Assembly (NCBI GenBank): GCA_026874595.1
Contig: CM049309.1
Location: 67,130,926 to 67,194,925 of the forward strand
Reading direction: 5' to 3'
DNA length: 64,000 nt
Source: Sipunculus nudus
Lineage: Eukaryota; Annelida; Sipuncula; Golfingiida; Sipunculidae
Made by a program: the position numbers and the translations under genes. Shown here piece after piece: positions 13,123 through 27,389 of the stretch. Each line of letters opens with the position of its first letter. Within the stretch, counting starts at the first letter, position 1. The notes beneath the pieces were generated by a model. The model was not told the origin of the DNA. It saw only the letters and a list, made by a program, of their open reading frames with translations, and searched no databases.

Positions 13123-13128
13123 ACTCAC
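13123..13128 (-). promoter_or_regulatory. NOL4: 5' splice donor of the NOL4-like exon
   Basis: On the minus strand the junction reads CCG|GTGAGT, a near-perfect donor consensus. Reading through it reaches a stop within three codons. Confidence 0.8.
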
Positions 13129-13443
13129 CGGAATTCCTGCCGGTACGTACAACACTTGGTCCTCGGGTGCCGTCGTGCCGTCCGCCGGGGCTGGGCCGAA
13201 ACGGAACCCTTTGGCTTTAACCCAGAATCGAAATTTGGAGTTTTCGGAGACCGCGGGCTCCTGGCCGGTGAGGATGCGAACAATGCGATTATACTTTCTG
13301 TGATTGACAGTTCTCGTCTTGGACGTGTCACCGTAGTTAGAGCATGCCCACGACTGGAAGGCCTGGTACATCTCTAGTTTGTCCTGTTCCGCCGACTTCT
13401 GAGTGGTGTCGCCGTCACCGGGCCTGTGCATCGCCTGATGCAT
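13129..13443 (-). CDS. NOL4: NOL4-like nucleolar protein, first coding exon (partial gene)
   Basis: The exon encodes residues 1-105 of a protein whose residues 24-80 closely follow the N-terminus of vertebrate NOL4/NOL4L. The matches are EMYQAFQSW (24-32), YGDTSKTRTV (37-46), HRKYNRIVRIL (48-58), KFRFWVKAKGF (70-80) and VLYVP (97-101). The start is ATG 13443-13441, and the frame has an upstream stop at 13518-13516. The exon ends in phase 0 after CCG 13131-13129 at a consensus donor, GTGAGT, about where the vertebrate first exon ends. Residues 1-23 are not conserved with vertebrates, so Met25 is an alternative start. NOL4 is a nuclear/nucleolar protein of poorly known molecular role, mostly neural and testis-expressed in vertebrates. 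The remaining exons are absent, so intron 1 probably runs past the left edge (more than 13 kb). The exon is GC-rich against AT-rich surroundings. Confidence 0.85.
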
Positions 13444-14160
13444 AGTACGGAATGATTTATAAAAACTAATACCTAAGGCCCCGCTCGAGGGGCATAAAAC
13501 AGTTAAGAGTTTGATTCAGGTGTGTTAAATGACAGCTTAGGACTACGGCAAAGTCCAGACGAGTTTGGACTGAGCAGACGTGCTGTTTGAGCTGTGGTAG
13601 GCCCTTAGCAGCAGGCGGAGCAAAGCAACAGCCAAGGAACGAGCAGCGACGACCAGTATACCAGATAATGACAGTTTCATCCGGGTTGGGCGAGCGGGCC
13701 TACCTGTTGGCGACTAATGAGGCACAGTGGTCTTACGCAGTTCAGGTGAACGTACAGTAGCGAGCCGGCCCCCTGAGTCTCTATCTGCCTGAGCATCCCT
13801 GATCAACATGTCCCGTACCTGAATCCGAGCGCAGTGGACACCGATCCGCCATGGTTCTCTCAATTAGCACTGCCAAGCTAATGATGGAGCAAATAATTAG
13901 TCTACTGTAAATCTTCTTGGCCGCCCAGCAGCGGGACAGGTATAGATGTGTATGTCTGGGGTGCTGACACCGCGCGGACTTGTTGATGACCTTATGACAC
14001 TATGCGTATATACCTGAACTCACGTGGAATCAGTTTACCTGCAGTTCTTTGCCGGTTAATAGACTTAATAGCTACAACACGAGACGTGAACCATTACTGT
14101 TGCCTGGCAGTCCACCCTGACATGTACTCCAAGGCGGGACACACCCTCGGGCGTCAGTAA
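13444..14160 (-). promoter_or_regulatory. GC- and CpG-richer region upstream of the NOL4-like exon
   Basis: Base composition is clearly more GC-rich than the surrounding DNA, with many CG dinucleotides (for example around 13480-13500, 13600-13690 and 13750-13860). This suits a 5' UTR or promoter for the minus-strand gene. No TATA box at a sensible distance or initiator could be fixed. A TATAAA at 13461-13456 lies only 13 bases before the ATG and is probably incidental. Confidence 0.4.
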
Positions 14161-14374
14161 ATGGAAGTGGTCCAAATGCACACCAGTAATAAAAAACGTG
14201 ATTTTTAAATCTATTTTGACCCTAATGACCTGATTTGATTTTTTAATAATCGAGTTGAACCTAATACAAAGATTCGTTTTTTTTTACTCCCACGCACAAA
14301 CACAAGGAATATTAACGTTTAAAACAGATTATATTATTAATATACCGCATTTGTAATTAAAATATGTATGTATT

Positions 14375-14394
14375 TATATATATATATATATATA

Positions 14395-14429
<35 letters not shown>
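14375..14429. repeat. (TA)n microsatellite, interrupted
   Basis: Two TA tracts split by an aaaa interruption near 14395. Confidence 0.95.
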
Positions 14430-14431
<2 letters not shown>

Positions 14432-14702
14432 CTCGTTATACACACACGGAACATGCTGGCTTAATGCAATAATATGATATGAACATTATCATTAAAATTA
14501 TTAATCGTCGGGGCAAATATATTTTGTGTAATATATAATGAGGGTAATAATTGGATTATTTACTTCAGCTGCAAGCTCCGAAATGTTTACAGGTGCATAC
14601 AAGTGGAGGTACATTATATACACATTAAATTTCCAGAAAATGACTCGTAAAACACATAGTGAACCCACATTTTTTCACCCAAGTTCCTTCTTTATGCATA
14701 TG

Positions 14703-14871
14703 TACAGGCGCGGATCCAGTATTTTTTAAGGAGGGGGGGGGGGGGGGTCAACAGGTATCATTGTAATTTACCTGTTATGGTTTAAAATTGGTCTAGAAAA
14801 AGGTTGGTAGTTGTGAGCAAGTGGGGGGGGGGGGGGGGTTGAGGCACCCCCCGGATCCGCTCCTGATGTAC
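14703..14871. mobile_element. MITE-like element with GCGGATCC ends and G-runs
   Basis: The left end reads tacaggcgcggatccagt and the right end reads cggatccgctcctgatgta, whose reverse complement is tacatcaggagcggatccg. The ends are therefore imperfect inverted repeats. The interior holds two G runs (14733-14747 and 14823-14838). Single ends with the same gggcggatccaggattt motif occur at about 12207 and 60882. Confidence 0.6.
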
Positions 14872-15801
14872 TGAAGATGAGTACAGATTCTAAAATACTG
14901 AGGTACCCGCGTCAGTATTATGCATGTAAAGTAGTTTGCGTCTAACAACTTCGCTGCAAATAACATAAGCACTGGCTTAACTTTTTTTTCAGTGAATTCA
15001 TGGTTTGTTATGTTGATTTGCGAAAATCCAGTTGTAGTCTATATTTAGTCTTGGTGATGGTGTGTTTCGTGAGTGCTCATAAGCTATAATCATTTCAACC
15101 GAGTACACTTGTTACGTCATGTTCAAAAGGTTTGAGAGATTTGTTTTGAACAAGTCCCTTGCAGTCTGAATGCAGCAAATGTTACTTGGCCGTCTAATTT
15201 TCTCATGTACACACGATCGATATTTTAAATTGTGATTACCATTGGTTTAACATTCAGCGGGCATTCGTCAATTAAATATTACTTGTGTTAAGCTTATTAA
15301 CACCAGTGTATAAAAAAATATTTGAGTACAATTAATTAAAATAAACCATGCTTCTGACGTTCGGGCTATTATTTATTGATTTGTGTTTCTCTCGACAGTT
15401 TTTTTTTTTGTATTTAACAGCTCAGTTCACATAACATGGAAGTCTTTTTTGGGGGTTCATAATCTCTTACATATAAAATCGAGGTTCACGACCGACATAT
15501 AAGGACAACTTCAACAATATTAGTTTACAAGGGCACAGAACCAGAGATTTAATACCACACACACATTTGAAATTGGCGACCATGAAAATCACGTTATGTA
15601 TATATATTTAAGTATTCATGGCCTTGCACCTTGTGACAGCCCATTGTTTGATTCCGATATATTAATAATATAGTTGACGGTGGTGGCCCTCAACCATTGA
15701 CAGGCAACTACTACAGGGAAATGCTCGGTTTTTGTCATAAAAAAAACTTTTGGGAACGATACAAATTGTGGGTTGAGCGGATCAGTTTCCATATTAATAT
15801 A

Positions 15802-15805
<4 letters not shown>

Positions 15806-15860
<55 letters not shown>
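15806..15860. repeat. (TA)n microsatellite
   Basis: A TA tract of about 55 bases, followed by three acat units. Confidence 0.97.
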
Positions 15861-15865
<5 letters not shown>

Positions 15866-16436
15866 CATACCTAACCCCCGAGGAATCTGGCATTATTTCG
15901 CGAAGTGTATATTTATCAAAAGCTACTTGACTGGACTCGGCCCATGTAAACCCGTCCTGCACAAACACTGCCGAAGTGCCTCGGAGTTGTCCCAACGCAA
16001 TAACGGGTAATTGCTAGCATTTGTGAAAGACACTATGTCGGCAGCTTCCGGGGATACGGGTGTACGTACATATAGGTAAGCACATGTGGACGAAGATAAT
16101 GGACTCAGAAGCAACAAGCAAAAACCTCCCAGCAGCGCACATCTCTCCGAGAGTAAAATCACTGAAACTAGACCCCTCACTTGGATAAATAATAGAGTAT
16201 ATGAATGAAAATGACACCTTTCCGGGCACAATATCCTCGTATAATTTCGTATACTTTCACATAAGCAGCGCCGCCCCATCCCTTCAAATGATGAGTGCTC
16301 TAAGCTCGTCGAACGTTATAGTGGGGGACTTGGTTGCAGTTCTCCTCTGGAAAGCCATATTTGCGTATGATGCGCGGAGATTAAATATAACCCTCGGCAG
16401 TTCTTCAGGCAAAAAGTCCTATTTCTGAGCAAAGAG

Positions 16437-16443
<7 letters not shown>

Positions 16444-16467
<24 letters not shown>

Positions 16468-16487
16468 AGAAACAAACAAACAAACAA
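16444..16487. repeat. (GA)n followed by (AAAC)n microsatellite
   Basis: About 25 bases of GA repeat are followed by four AAAC units. Confidence 0.9.
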
Positions 16488-18220
16488 AGTATGCGTCATA
16501 TTTGCATCGCAAGGTGCAAGTTCTGACGATGGTGTACTTAGCGTTCTAGGAGAAAGCACCTTAATGGGCAAAATGTTTAACTTTACTAATTTATGCCAGC
16601 CTTTTTGCGAAATAAGCAAAACCAAATACTTGTACTGTGTACTGAATCTATTTTGTATAAATGAGAAGTAAAAAGCGTTAGCTTTTTCAATTAATTTAAT
16701 CTTTAAAATCCCAATGGTTGAGCGCTCGTATAAGATTTATCCCAAAAATTATGCCTTCAATATTTGACATCTCCGGAAGTATTTTACATATTACAAATAC
16801 TGAGCACGAATATAATACCCGCAATCGCCCTTGGAGGTTTCCTAGATTGCCTGATATTTGTGTATATCCTGTGCGCCTACAAAACGACATGCGTTTTGCG
16901 AAAAACTGCAGGGGTGGATACGGAGAAGGGGCATAGGGGGTTTGAGCCCCCCTTTCTGAGTGAAATATCCTTTTTTTAAGCCCCCCCCCCCCCCCCTCCA
17001 TAAAAAAATAATAATAAAAACGCTAACACCCCCTTTGTTTCATGGAGTTATTGACTTTTTTAGATAAACCCAGGTAAAATTCTTGACCCCCCCCCCCCCC
17101 CAACATAAGTATATTGAATAATGATCATTTCACAGCAGCAGTTTTATTGTGTGGTATACCATCTAGTTTATTTAATTTAAAGTATTTTGAAACTATACAG
17201 TATGCTATAAATCTTTATACATTTGGAGTGTTCTATCGCAAATGCTTCTTTTTTTCTAGTGTTCGGATTAAAAAAAACTAATTCTTAATAAAATGGTCAT
17301 ATAGATGAATTGTTCACGTGGAAGTACAGCATTGTTCCACAACTGTCGAATTCGGCGTATGAATGGTAGTATGTGTGTAATTGACATTCTCACGTTACAG
17401 GTAAACCCATTCAGGCCCCTGATTGCCACATGATTATACTCAGCAATACACTCTTACTTTGCTACGAACGAGCATTCAATAACGATTACAGGACAGGTTA
17501 ATTCAAGGTCATACGGTTTCTCCCTACCTGTTTCGCTGATGAGATTTACTGCGCATTGACGGGTAAATAGGGAACAAAAAGCTTGAATTTCAATAGGCTC
17601 ACCAACACATCCCATTCTTCATGTCGTGAACGAAAGTTAATTAAACTTCCACGGGGATGCTCCGATCTGGAGCATTGAAGAGAACTTTTTATTACCGGCA
17701 AACGGGACTTCCAATCTTAACCATCCAGGTATTCATCGAAAACGATTAGCTAGCTCCTGGAAACGCTATACACCTTACCAAGAAAACATGCAGGCGTGGA
17801 AAACTAAAGACTAGATATCTCATAAGCAAAAGCTGTATATATTAAATGTCAATTGGTGAATGCTCTAAACAGTGTTATTGATCGAAGGTATATTACCAAA
17901 CGTTATCATTCAAATATAGCGTGTCTTTCTTCATGCTAATCCCTCCCTACCTGGTTTGGGATGAATTGGCGATAAAAACGGTCGTTAATAATGCACACAA
18001 TGTCTGCCAATCTTATTACCTGTTAAATGTCACGACATTTCCTGTACACATCTGATATTCTAAATTATTTGTGACACTGCTGTTTCAATTAAATCTATGA
18101 ACTTTTCATTTATTCTAAGAAATGGTTTTTCAATTCTTTGGTAAACTGTTTTAATTAGTAATGGTTGCCACACCTTTGGAAATAAATACAAGGAACGATT
18201 ATAAAAAAGGATAATATTAA

Positions 18221-18222
<2 letters not shown>

Positions 18223-18275
<53 letters not shown>
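18223..18275. repeat. (TA)n microsatellite
   Basis: A TA tract of about 53 bases. Confidence 0.97.
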
Positions 18276-18360
18276 GTACAAATAAAAAAATGAAAATATG
18301 ACAAGGATAGTGGGACAAGGATGCATCTCAAGCTGACATTTCTTAGTCTTAGACTTGATA

Positions 18361-18560
18361 TCATTTGTGGTGCGCGGTGGCGTGATGGTTGGGGCGCTGG
18401 ACCTGTGGCCGCAAGGTTGTGGGTTCGCTTGTAGCTCTGACAGCCTTTTGCGCAAAAGCATATAGTCGAAGTCCTTGTCACGATGCTGAGCTCTCTCCAA
18501 CCAGGACTGAATAGGTCCCAGTCAAGGGCGGCAGGCAAATGAAGATAGAACTGTCTTCTA
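18361..18560 (+). mobile_element. tRNA-derived SINE
   Basis: The 5' part has the two internal RNA polymerase III promoter boxes of a tRNA-derived SINE. An A-box-like stretch, tggcgtgatggttgg, lies at 18379-18393. A B-box-like stretch, ggttcgctt, lies at 18422-18430, about 30 bases after the A box as in a tRNA body. A non-tRNA tail follows to about 18560. The B box departs from GGTTCGANNCC, and the tRNA part cannot fold into a full acceptor stem, so it is not a functional tRNA gene. The exact 3' end is uncertain, and no clear target duplication was found. Confidence 0.7.
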
Positions 18561-20279
18561 GTTATGTGAAAAGAATAACCTTGATGCTTCCCAGGGGACA
18601 ACCCTCTCACTTACCAGGAGAATTTACCTATTTTGCGGTGATTTTGTCGAATTTTCAAGAATCACCCCTTTCTTGCTTAGCAATGGATTTTATAAAAGTA
18701 TTAGGCCTAGTGCCTTGGTGTTAACTGAAAATTCCACCCTCCCCAGCATTATGGATCCGCCTTTGCATATATATTAAACGTACCGGCGACCGTGCAGGTA
18801 TAAAACATACCTATCGCCAGGAGTTTTCATGTTAAGGAATCTAAACAGTTTGTAAAGGGTATAATGACTTTAAGGTTTTTCTCTGTTCCCAATGTAGTCC
18901 CTTTAAGGTACTAGACGAAAAACCGTTTGAAAAATAGGGTTGTCGCCAGTATTAGGAAACAAAATCTTTATCCATTTATGATTAAAGACAGATCCAATAG
19001 GGGATGCTGGCTGTGGGCTGGATGCATGTCTTTGAGGCGAGTGCTTAAAGCGGCTGGTCCCCCCGACGGAAGATATGGTATTTTATCACTCGGGTCTTGG
19101 AGAAGGCGGATCTGGGAAAGGGTGAGGGCCGATGAGAAAGAACGATGTAAATCGAAGTGTAATTTAACCCTCGGCTAAATTCCATAGATGCGCATTAAAA
19201 GAATATCAGTTCACTAGTCTAACAATGGGCCCAAATAGTAACAGGCAGAGATCATTGTCGGGTTTATTGCAAGGAGATCAGGGGGATTATTTTTCGTGTC
19301 CGCGGGCCGGTCCTGATATTAGTTTCTATCATGTGGTGTCGTCTGCTGCGAGCCCGCGCTCATCTTCCTGGCGCTGGCTGTCGGATGTTCATTTCAAAGG
19401 TGACCAGCTGAACTGGAGCTATGGGACGGAAATGAAACGGTGAGTGTGCAGAGCCGTACGTCAACAGTCACGCTCTTGTCAAGTCACTTCGTATTTCCAT
19501 GGCAACTGTTCGCATGTCCTGCAGGGAAGACGGACAGACCAAAACCAATGACAATGGCAGAACACGGGAAGAAACACGGGCCCAATTTGCGAGTTGGATT
19601 GTCCAATCACAGGCGCTAATTACCGCGGGATATGTAGTGCAACGCTTTGGAACCTTAGCAAGCCCCGACTATAGGTGTATTGTGTTAAGTACACAGCCGG
19701 TATGCTCGGATGACACGCCATTATCACATCATTGGAAAGCGTTGGCGATAGACGGGGCAGAAAGTGCAATTCAAGTTCTAAGTGTGACTTTAATACACCC
19801 CAAGGGACTAACCGTAAATATGTCTTAAATCTATAAACGCCCTTCCAAGAAGGGCGTATCTTTGCCGCCCCAAGATATTAATACAGTAGGTTGATTGGCT
19901 TGCATGAACGAGGCTGTGGGAATAGTCATCTCTTTCTGAAATTGTAGAAAAAATCTAATCTGTATTTTTAACTGACCATTTTGAGGGACCATGAGCGTCA
20001 ATTTCTTTCATTATGAATACAAGAATATACACTACACATTGAATAGTAGATTTATATATGAAATTGAATCTGTGAAATAGATGACTGACTCACAGAGTAT
20101 ATGTCCTCTCAATATTAACATTAAATATAATAGGTTATATGGTGCAAACAGAGTGTTGTAAGAAAAATAAGTTAAGACTTTCCACAGAAGAATAAGCAAA
20201 ATAATAAACATATGTTTACAAAACTCAATTTAAATACAATTAATATAATTCTTAAGAGGATTAAAAATATTCTTTCAGA
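18561..20279. other. Unique, moderately GC-rich DNA without a supported gene
   Basis: Contains ATG frames at 19225-19443 and 19499-19828 (plus) with no recognised domain. At 19493-19507 there is a ttccatggcaact word whose right half matches the RFX/X-box half-site RGYAAC. A CCAAT motif lies near 19607. A perfect 9-base-arm hairpin, acgcccttc-caa-gaagggcgt, occurs near 19838-19858. It may be a regulatory region of the NOL4-like gene, but this is only an inference. Confidence 0.35.
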
Positions 20280-20284
20280 CGGGT

Positions 20285-20870
20285 TTTAAATGTTAATATT
20301 GCACAACAAGGATTAATTTCACGGCCCGATATTTCCCCTGATCAATTTGTCTTCGTAACACTAATAATACTATTCCAAATTCTAACCCCTTTGAATCGGT
20401 TTTACTGTTGGATGCAGTTTTATATACCTGACCCATGGAAAAAAATGCGTCTATTTCTTCTATAATGATGTACGCCAAAGTTTTTACTAAATAAGTCATT
20501 TTCAATTGTATGTAACAGATCATAATTAACCTTTTACATATAAGTAAACAAACAAAATCATTGTAGATATTTTCTATAGAGTTAATTATCTTAGGGAACT
20601 AGGCAGATCATGTGTGTGAATTGTAATTAAATTAAGAAGATCAGGTATCATTTGTACAGCTCTCTTCTGCAGCCTTTATAGTGTAGAGCCCCACACATCA
20701 ATGCAGTAGGTCAAATATGGATAGATAAAAGAATAATAAAGTGTCATAAGAGTAGACTCTTGTAACATCTTCATAACTTTCGTCATAATACTTATACCTT
20801 TAGAGAATTTAATCTTTGTGCGCTGCACGTGCTTAGACCACTTCTATTGTTACTTGCATGTAGAAACTCT
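20285..20870 (-). pseudogene. Decayed non-LTR retrotransposon (LINE) reverse-transcriptase fragment
   Basis: On the minus strand at about 20845-20600 the translation reads WSKHVQ..., KISK-like KIKFSKGISIM, then TLMTLYYSFIYPYLTYC and DVWGSTL. An in-frame stop follows, then RLQKRAVQMI. This is the C-terminal thumb region of Jockey/CR1/RTE-type reverse transcriptases. The in-frame stop and apparent frame slips at either end show it is dead. A 76-codon open frame just downstream (20523-20293) may be its continuation. No endonuclease domain or poly(A) tail was found. Confidence 0.75.
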
Positions 20871-21017
20871 GTAGTCTCTAATCTTTAAATGTCTTCAAAA
20901 ATAATAAAAATACTCTAATAAACATAAATTCTTCGCTTTTTATGACTGAAAAGTATAAAAGGCTCCTGGAGTTATCAATTAAGCACAATTTAATACATGC
21001 AAAGAAAAAAATGTATA

Positions 21018-21125
21018 TTAAGACCACCTGTGGGACTGGTCACAAACGGCCTTAATCTTAATTCACGAGTGGGTTTATTGGACGGGTGCTCTTATTAGAT
21101 ACGTGGTCTTTCGGAACGGTTCGAC
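21018..21125. repeat. Single-ended relative of the GACCACC MITE
   Basis: Shares aagaccacctgtgggactgg, a ggtcttaatta-like stretch and a 'ttattagac' stretch with 4870-5052. Only part of the element is recognisable. Confidence 0.5.

Positions 21126-23157
<2,032 letters not shown>

Positions 23158-23210
<53 letters not shown>
23158..23210. repeat. (TA)n microsatellite, right of the candidate LTR
   Basis: A TA tract of about 52 bases, likely the other half of the TA repeat split by the insertion. Confidence 0.95.
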
Positions 23211-23214
<4 letters not shown>

Positions 23215-24992
23215 AAATTACAGTTTAAAAGAGGAGTTTCGTTTTTTTTACTGATTCAGTGTTACCAACTACGTACTGCATGCACGGAATTGTTGAGCCG
23301 TGACAAACACGACTCAGTTAGGGCCCCCTACTGAGCCGTGACACAAGCCAAATTTAGAACCGCCCTGCAAGTCCACGCCACTCTTTATAACCGTATCTCC
23401 GCATACAGTCAGCAGGCAGACCGCAGGCAGAAATCTCCCGTACTTTCAGAACAATACAGAATATATTGGGTTATAACGGAATATTTCACACATATGGTAG
23501 GTGTCGTTGGAGAGATAAGAAACGTATTAAAAGGTCTGGTGGGTTTATTTGAAGTGACAAGATACTTGTAAGCAATGAGGCGTTGACAAAAATGACGAAA
23601 ATGTTTGCATCCTCAAGGGGCCTTATAATGCGATCCTCAGAGTTAGATGTCCAGGCACTCTGGCAAGCAAGTAAGCTGGCCATAATGTCAGAGGGCCGAT
23701 CTGGCGCTAGGAATTGTTCACATGTTTCACTCAAAAGTCATAAATGCACAGAAGAGAGTGTACCTGGCGGGGTACTCTAAAATGATCGATAACCATACAT
23801 CATTTTTAATATCATTTATCGCCATTGTCCATTATGAAAAAAACTTACGGGAACAGGATGTTGGACTTCGGATGAAAATCAGTGTTTGAATTTAGAGCTG
23901 TTTGAACTATATTTTTGACCAGGGGTCAGTGATACGCTTCGCAAAGTCGTGCGGACGATAACCTATTGCCTTGCTCCTTTATACGCTCAACAACAACAAC
24001 ACTCTCAATAAAACTGGACTCACTGATCGTTGGCCATGATCCTTGTTCACAGTGTAAATGTGCGGGGGACAATGCATATGGATATGTATAGAAACAACAC
24101 TCCCAACCCAACGGAAAAAGTCCCCCTTATGACAAACAGGACAATACCCCCTTGAAGATTACCATAATTCTCTTCAATCACATTACATATCATTATATAT
24201 TTTGGTCATACCAGAGTACATTTATCTCCATTTTCAACGCTATTTTTCACAACTGCATTTCTGGGCTAACAATATATGAAGAAACAATAAGAGCGAGCCG
24301 TATCATATAATATTCTCAATATGAAATGCTAAAGAACATTTAAGCTAGATGGCGGATGCACAAAGTTATGCATTTTATTCCCTTTAAACAGCGGGGGACA
24401 AAAATCAACCCGCCCCCCCGCCCCCCATGAAACAAAGCCAGTGTCGTAATGAAGCTTGGGTGTCACATACACAAGGATCCATAATTGGACGTTTATAATT
24501 TCAGAAAGAAAATAGCATACAATATACCATATTTACATGAGAATACAATAATATGTATATATGAGGAAAGTGGAAGAAAATTTAAAGTTTCAGATCATAA
24601 TTTGAATTGAGGTTTGAACAATCTACCGCAGCGAAATATTATATAACGATGTCATTATATGCGCGTATGATAACCAAAACGAGGATATTTCACCAAAACA
24701 TATGACATTTCATTTCAGAATAACAGCACGTTAAAGGTTACTAATCGTCCCAGTGGTAGAACTTCAGAAGACTACACCTTTCATCAGAAGACCTGAACTT
24801 AGAGAGGGATGGCGTCAGACAAGAAGAATAAGAATTTATATGTAGTTAGCCGGCCGATGCACGCTATAGTCTGTATCCAGTTTGAATTCACCATTAAAAT
24901 CTTCAGACCAAAAACAAAACCTTTATTTATATATAGCTGGTCTAATAGTTGATATTCCGAGGACTACAAATATGAATATATCATTTGTGCTA

Positions 24993-24997
<5 letters not shown>

Positions 24998-25038
<41 letters not shown>
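24998..25038. repeat. (TA)n microsatellite
   Basis: A TA tract of about 40 bases. Confidence 0.96.
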
Positions 25039-25040
<2 letters not shown>

Positions 25041-25634
25041 TCCATGGTAGTTCGACTATACTAAGACCTGAATCATTTTTACATCATAAAAGAGGACAGC
25101 TGGACACCATACAGTGTAATAGAAGGTAAAACAAAAACTATCATGTTGCGCTACAAGTTTCATAAAAGGGTTGGCTTTCAATACAATAAAGGCCACACAC
25201 ATACATTTACGGACTCCAGGGACCAAATAATAATTATTTGTTTGGCCGAATGAACCGTCTCCACTCCTCTTCTTGCATGATTTGGCATGATTTGAACTAA
25301 TAAATATGTCTTTTTAAAAATTAACTTTACTGACGCCTAAAATCATGTGTTAATTCTTTGTCTTCTAGATTTGACGTGGGTACCAGCTATGGCCTGCCAT
25401 TAACGGTCCACACGTTCGCATGGTGCCTTGCAGTGCATGCCCGGGTTAATGTCCTTGTCCATGACCAGTGAGTCTTATCTCTTACGGCCGAGGGGGTGGA
25501 CCGAGATCGTAACTGTGTAACCCATATATTATTTTTCGAATATACAAACCAAATACATTTACAACTAAGTAAAACATAACGAGACGCACAGGTGACGCAA
25601 ACGTAACATCTCTTTACTATAATGTTTTCACTTT

Positions 25635-25639
25635 TATAT

Positions 25640-25706
<67 letters not shown>
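25635..25706. repeat. (TA)n microsatellite, interrupted once
   Basis: A TA tract of about 71 bases with one taaat interruption near 25651. Confidence 0.96.
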
Positions 25707-25708
<2 letters not shown>

Positions 25709-27389
25709 AACCATAAAAATCGCGTTTAGGAAATTATTGTGATCTCGGTCCAAAACATAGTGTGCCGTCAGGCTTTTATTTAATATGTCATCAAAATAAC
25801 TATCCTGTTTTTAATACTTTTCTTTTGTTTGTTACAAAGAAATGAAGATTTAAATTTTAATTATCCAGTTCTCTTGTTCCTATTATTGTTTACGTCAGGG
25901 ATTCTAACAAACTCATCTAGGCCTTAATATCAATTTTACTTTTAAGCTCATATTACTTTTTTTTGTCGTCTTCCGTCCTATCAACAGGACACGAATTGTA
26001 AAGTTAGTTTATAATTTAACATATTTCACAGACATTTTACGTAAAATTTATTTACAATAGAAGTGATTTTTTTATTTGAATATTGTGGTATGTTTCTAAA
26101 AGAATAAGGTATACACTTGTACCTCATTTTTTTATGAGGGAACTATATATCTATGTGTAAATTTGTGCTGTCAAATCTTCAATGTACGCTCTACTATAAA
26201 CCCATAAAACCAGCAAAATGATGCGGTGTATTTAGTATCTTCATATGTATACGTGACCATCTGTTAATCATGTTGTTCAGCTAGCCATTATCCATGGAGA
26301 GACTTGTGTTATAATTAGAGTATGGCTATTATTGCGGTCTCAGTCACGACATCTCTCACGGCATAAGATAACTAACCCGAGTCGTGATACCATGTCTAGT
26401 TTAGCAAGACACGCGACTGGAATTTCCTAACGTCCATCTATTCCTGTTTGAAGTTCACTAACTAACTTGTTTATTTGAGTGTGACAAAGGTATATTTGGT
26501 ACATTGTATTCCACCTTGTAACACTTATCTGCGTGACAGAACGTCAAACGAACTCACATCTGAGAATTGACACTAATGAAAAGACATCAGAGAGTCACTA
26601 TTTTTCTATTAAATTTTATAAGCTGTAGCACATAAACATAATTTAGGTTCAGAGTGAAAATGGATGATGTACCATTGATATCAGTGGTGAGCAAATCGAT
26701 CGATGATTGGGGAAGTTTATTTGACTCTGGAATATATATGCAGATTGTTACTAAACGTGAATACATTTCGGAAATTAGAGAACAAAAAGGAGTGACGGGT
26801 GTGATGAAGGACGGAGCATGGAACTTAGATCATGGAACTAACTCTTCCATGACTGCTTGTATGAAAATATATGAGTTACGGTTATACAAGGTTTGCAATT
26901 TCATTAATAACAGCATGTAGAGGACATCAGGTTAGAGAATTTTTCACAATATAGTCAGGAGATGCCCACCATGACATACCGGTGGTGTTGTCCTTCATAG
27001 AGCCCGGCGCCGCCGCTATTTTGCGCCGCTGCCAGCCGAGTTAAGAACAAGCCGAGCCGAGTTTATTAGGAGGCGCCGACGATACTTGATTAAATTGTGA
27101 GCCGATTTTAGCCAGCTCAGTTTGGCTTTAGAAAAATATAATTCAAAAAGATAAATCATTTACAGGTATGAATGCCTGAAACATATGTTCAGGTTGTGTT
27201 AGTTTCTGTTTCTTGTCGCCGAACAGAAACGGTATGATTGTGTTAGTATGAAACTGTTGGCTTGTGAAACCACTAGGATAAACTATACTGGATATTGAAT
27301 CACAAACAAGTAAAAAGGAAACAATATGCCACATGTAATATAAATAACTTGTTTAAATAAACATCATCAAATGAAAAGGCTTTCAGATC

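Larger units (their letters stand above)
11334..13128. other. Putative NOL4-like intron 1, near end
   Basis: This lies immediately downstream, in minus-strand sense, of the NOL4-like exon. It holds a gggcggatccaggattt repeat end near 12208, a 25-base C run (12320-12344) and two TA tracts. A second NOL4 exon was looked for on the minus strand and not seen. Confidence 0.5.
14161..18360. other. Upstream flank of the NOL4-like exon, repeat-rich
   Basis: Contains TA tracts (14375-14429, 15806-15860), a GA/AAAC microsatellite (16444-16487), a short GGATCC-ended element (14703-14871), C runs at 16981-16997 and 17089-17101, and otherwise unique AT-rich sequence. A 118-codon minus-strand ATG frame (16279-15923) overlaps a plus-strand ATG frame (16201-16428). 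Neither has recognisable domains or a splice context, and I do not call them genes. Confidence 0.5.
23211..27385. other. Non-coding DNA, no supported genes
   Basis: Holds TA tracts at 24998-25038 and 25635-25706, a C-rich patch near 24410 and a GC-rich patch at 27000-27115 with several gagccga words. Open frames such as 26654-26920 have no splice signals or recognised domains. Confidence 0.45.

Noticed and set aside
13456-13461. TATAAA on the minus strand before the NOL4-like ATG
   Set aside because: It is only 13 bases from the start codon, too close to serve as a core-promoter TATA for this start.
15923-16428. Overlapping 118-codon (minus) and 75-codon (plus) ATG frames
   Set aside because: Both are compatible with chance in a GC-richer patch. 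Neither peptide has a recognisable domain or exon borders.
18379-18432. Possible tRNA gene (A and B boxes)
   Set aside because: The arms do not fold into a full cloverleaf, the B box is imperfect, and a non-tRNA tail follows. It fits a SINE better.
19838-19858. Hairpin acgcccttc-caa-gaagggcgt as a histone-type 3' stem-loop or terminator
   Set aside because: The sequence does not match the conserved histone stem-loop and no histone gene is nearby. Rho-independent terminators do not apply in this genome.
20293-20523. Stand-alone 76-codon minus-strand gene
   Set aside because: It directly follows the decayed reverse-transcriptase fragment and is better read as part of that dead element.
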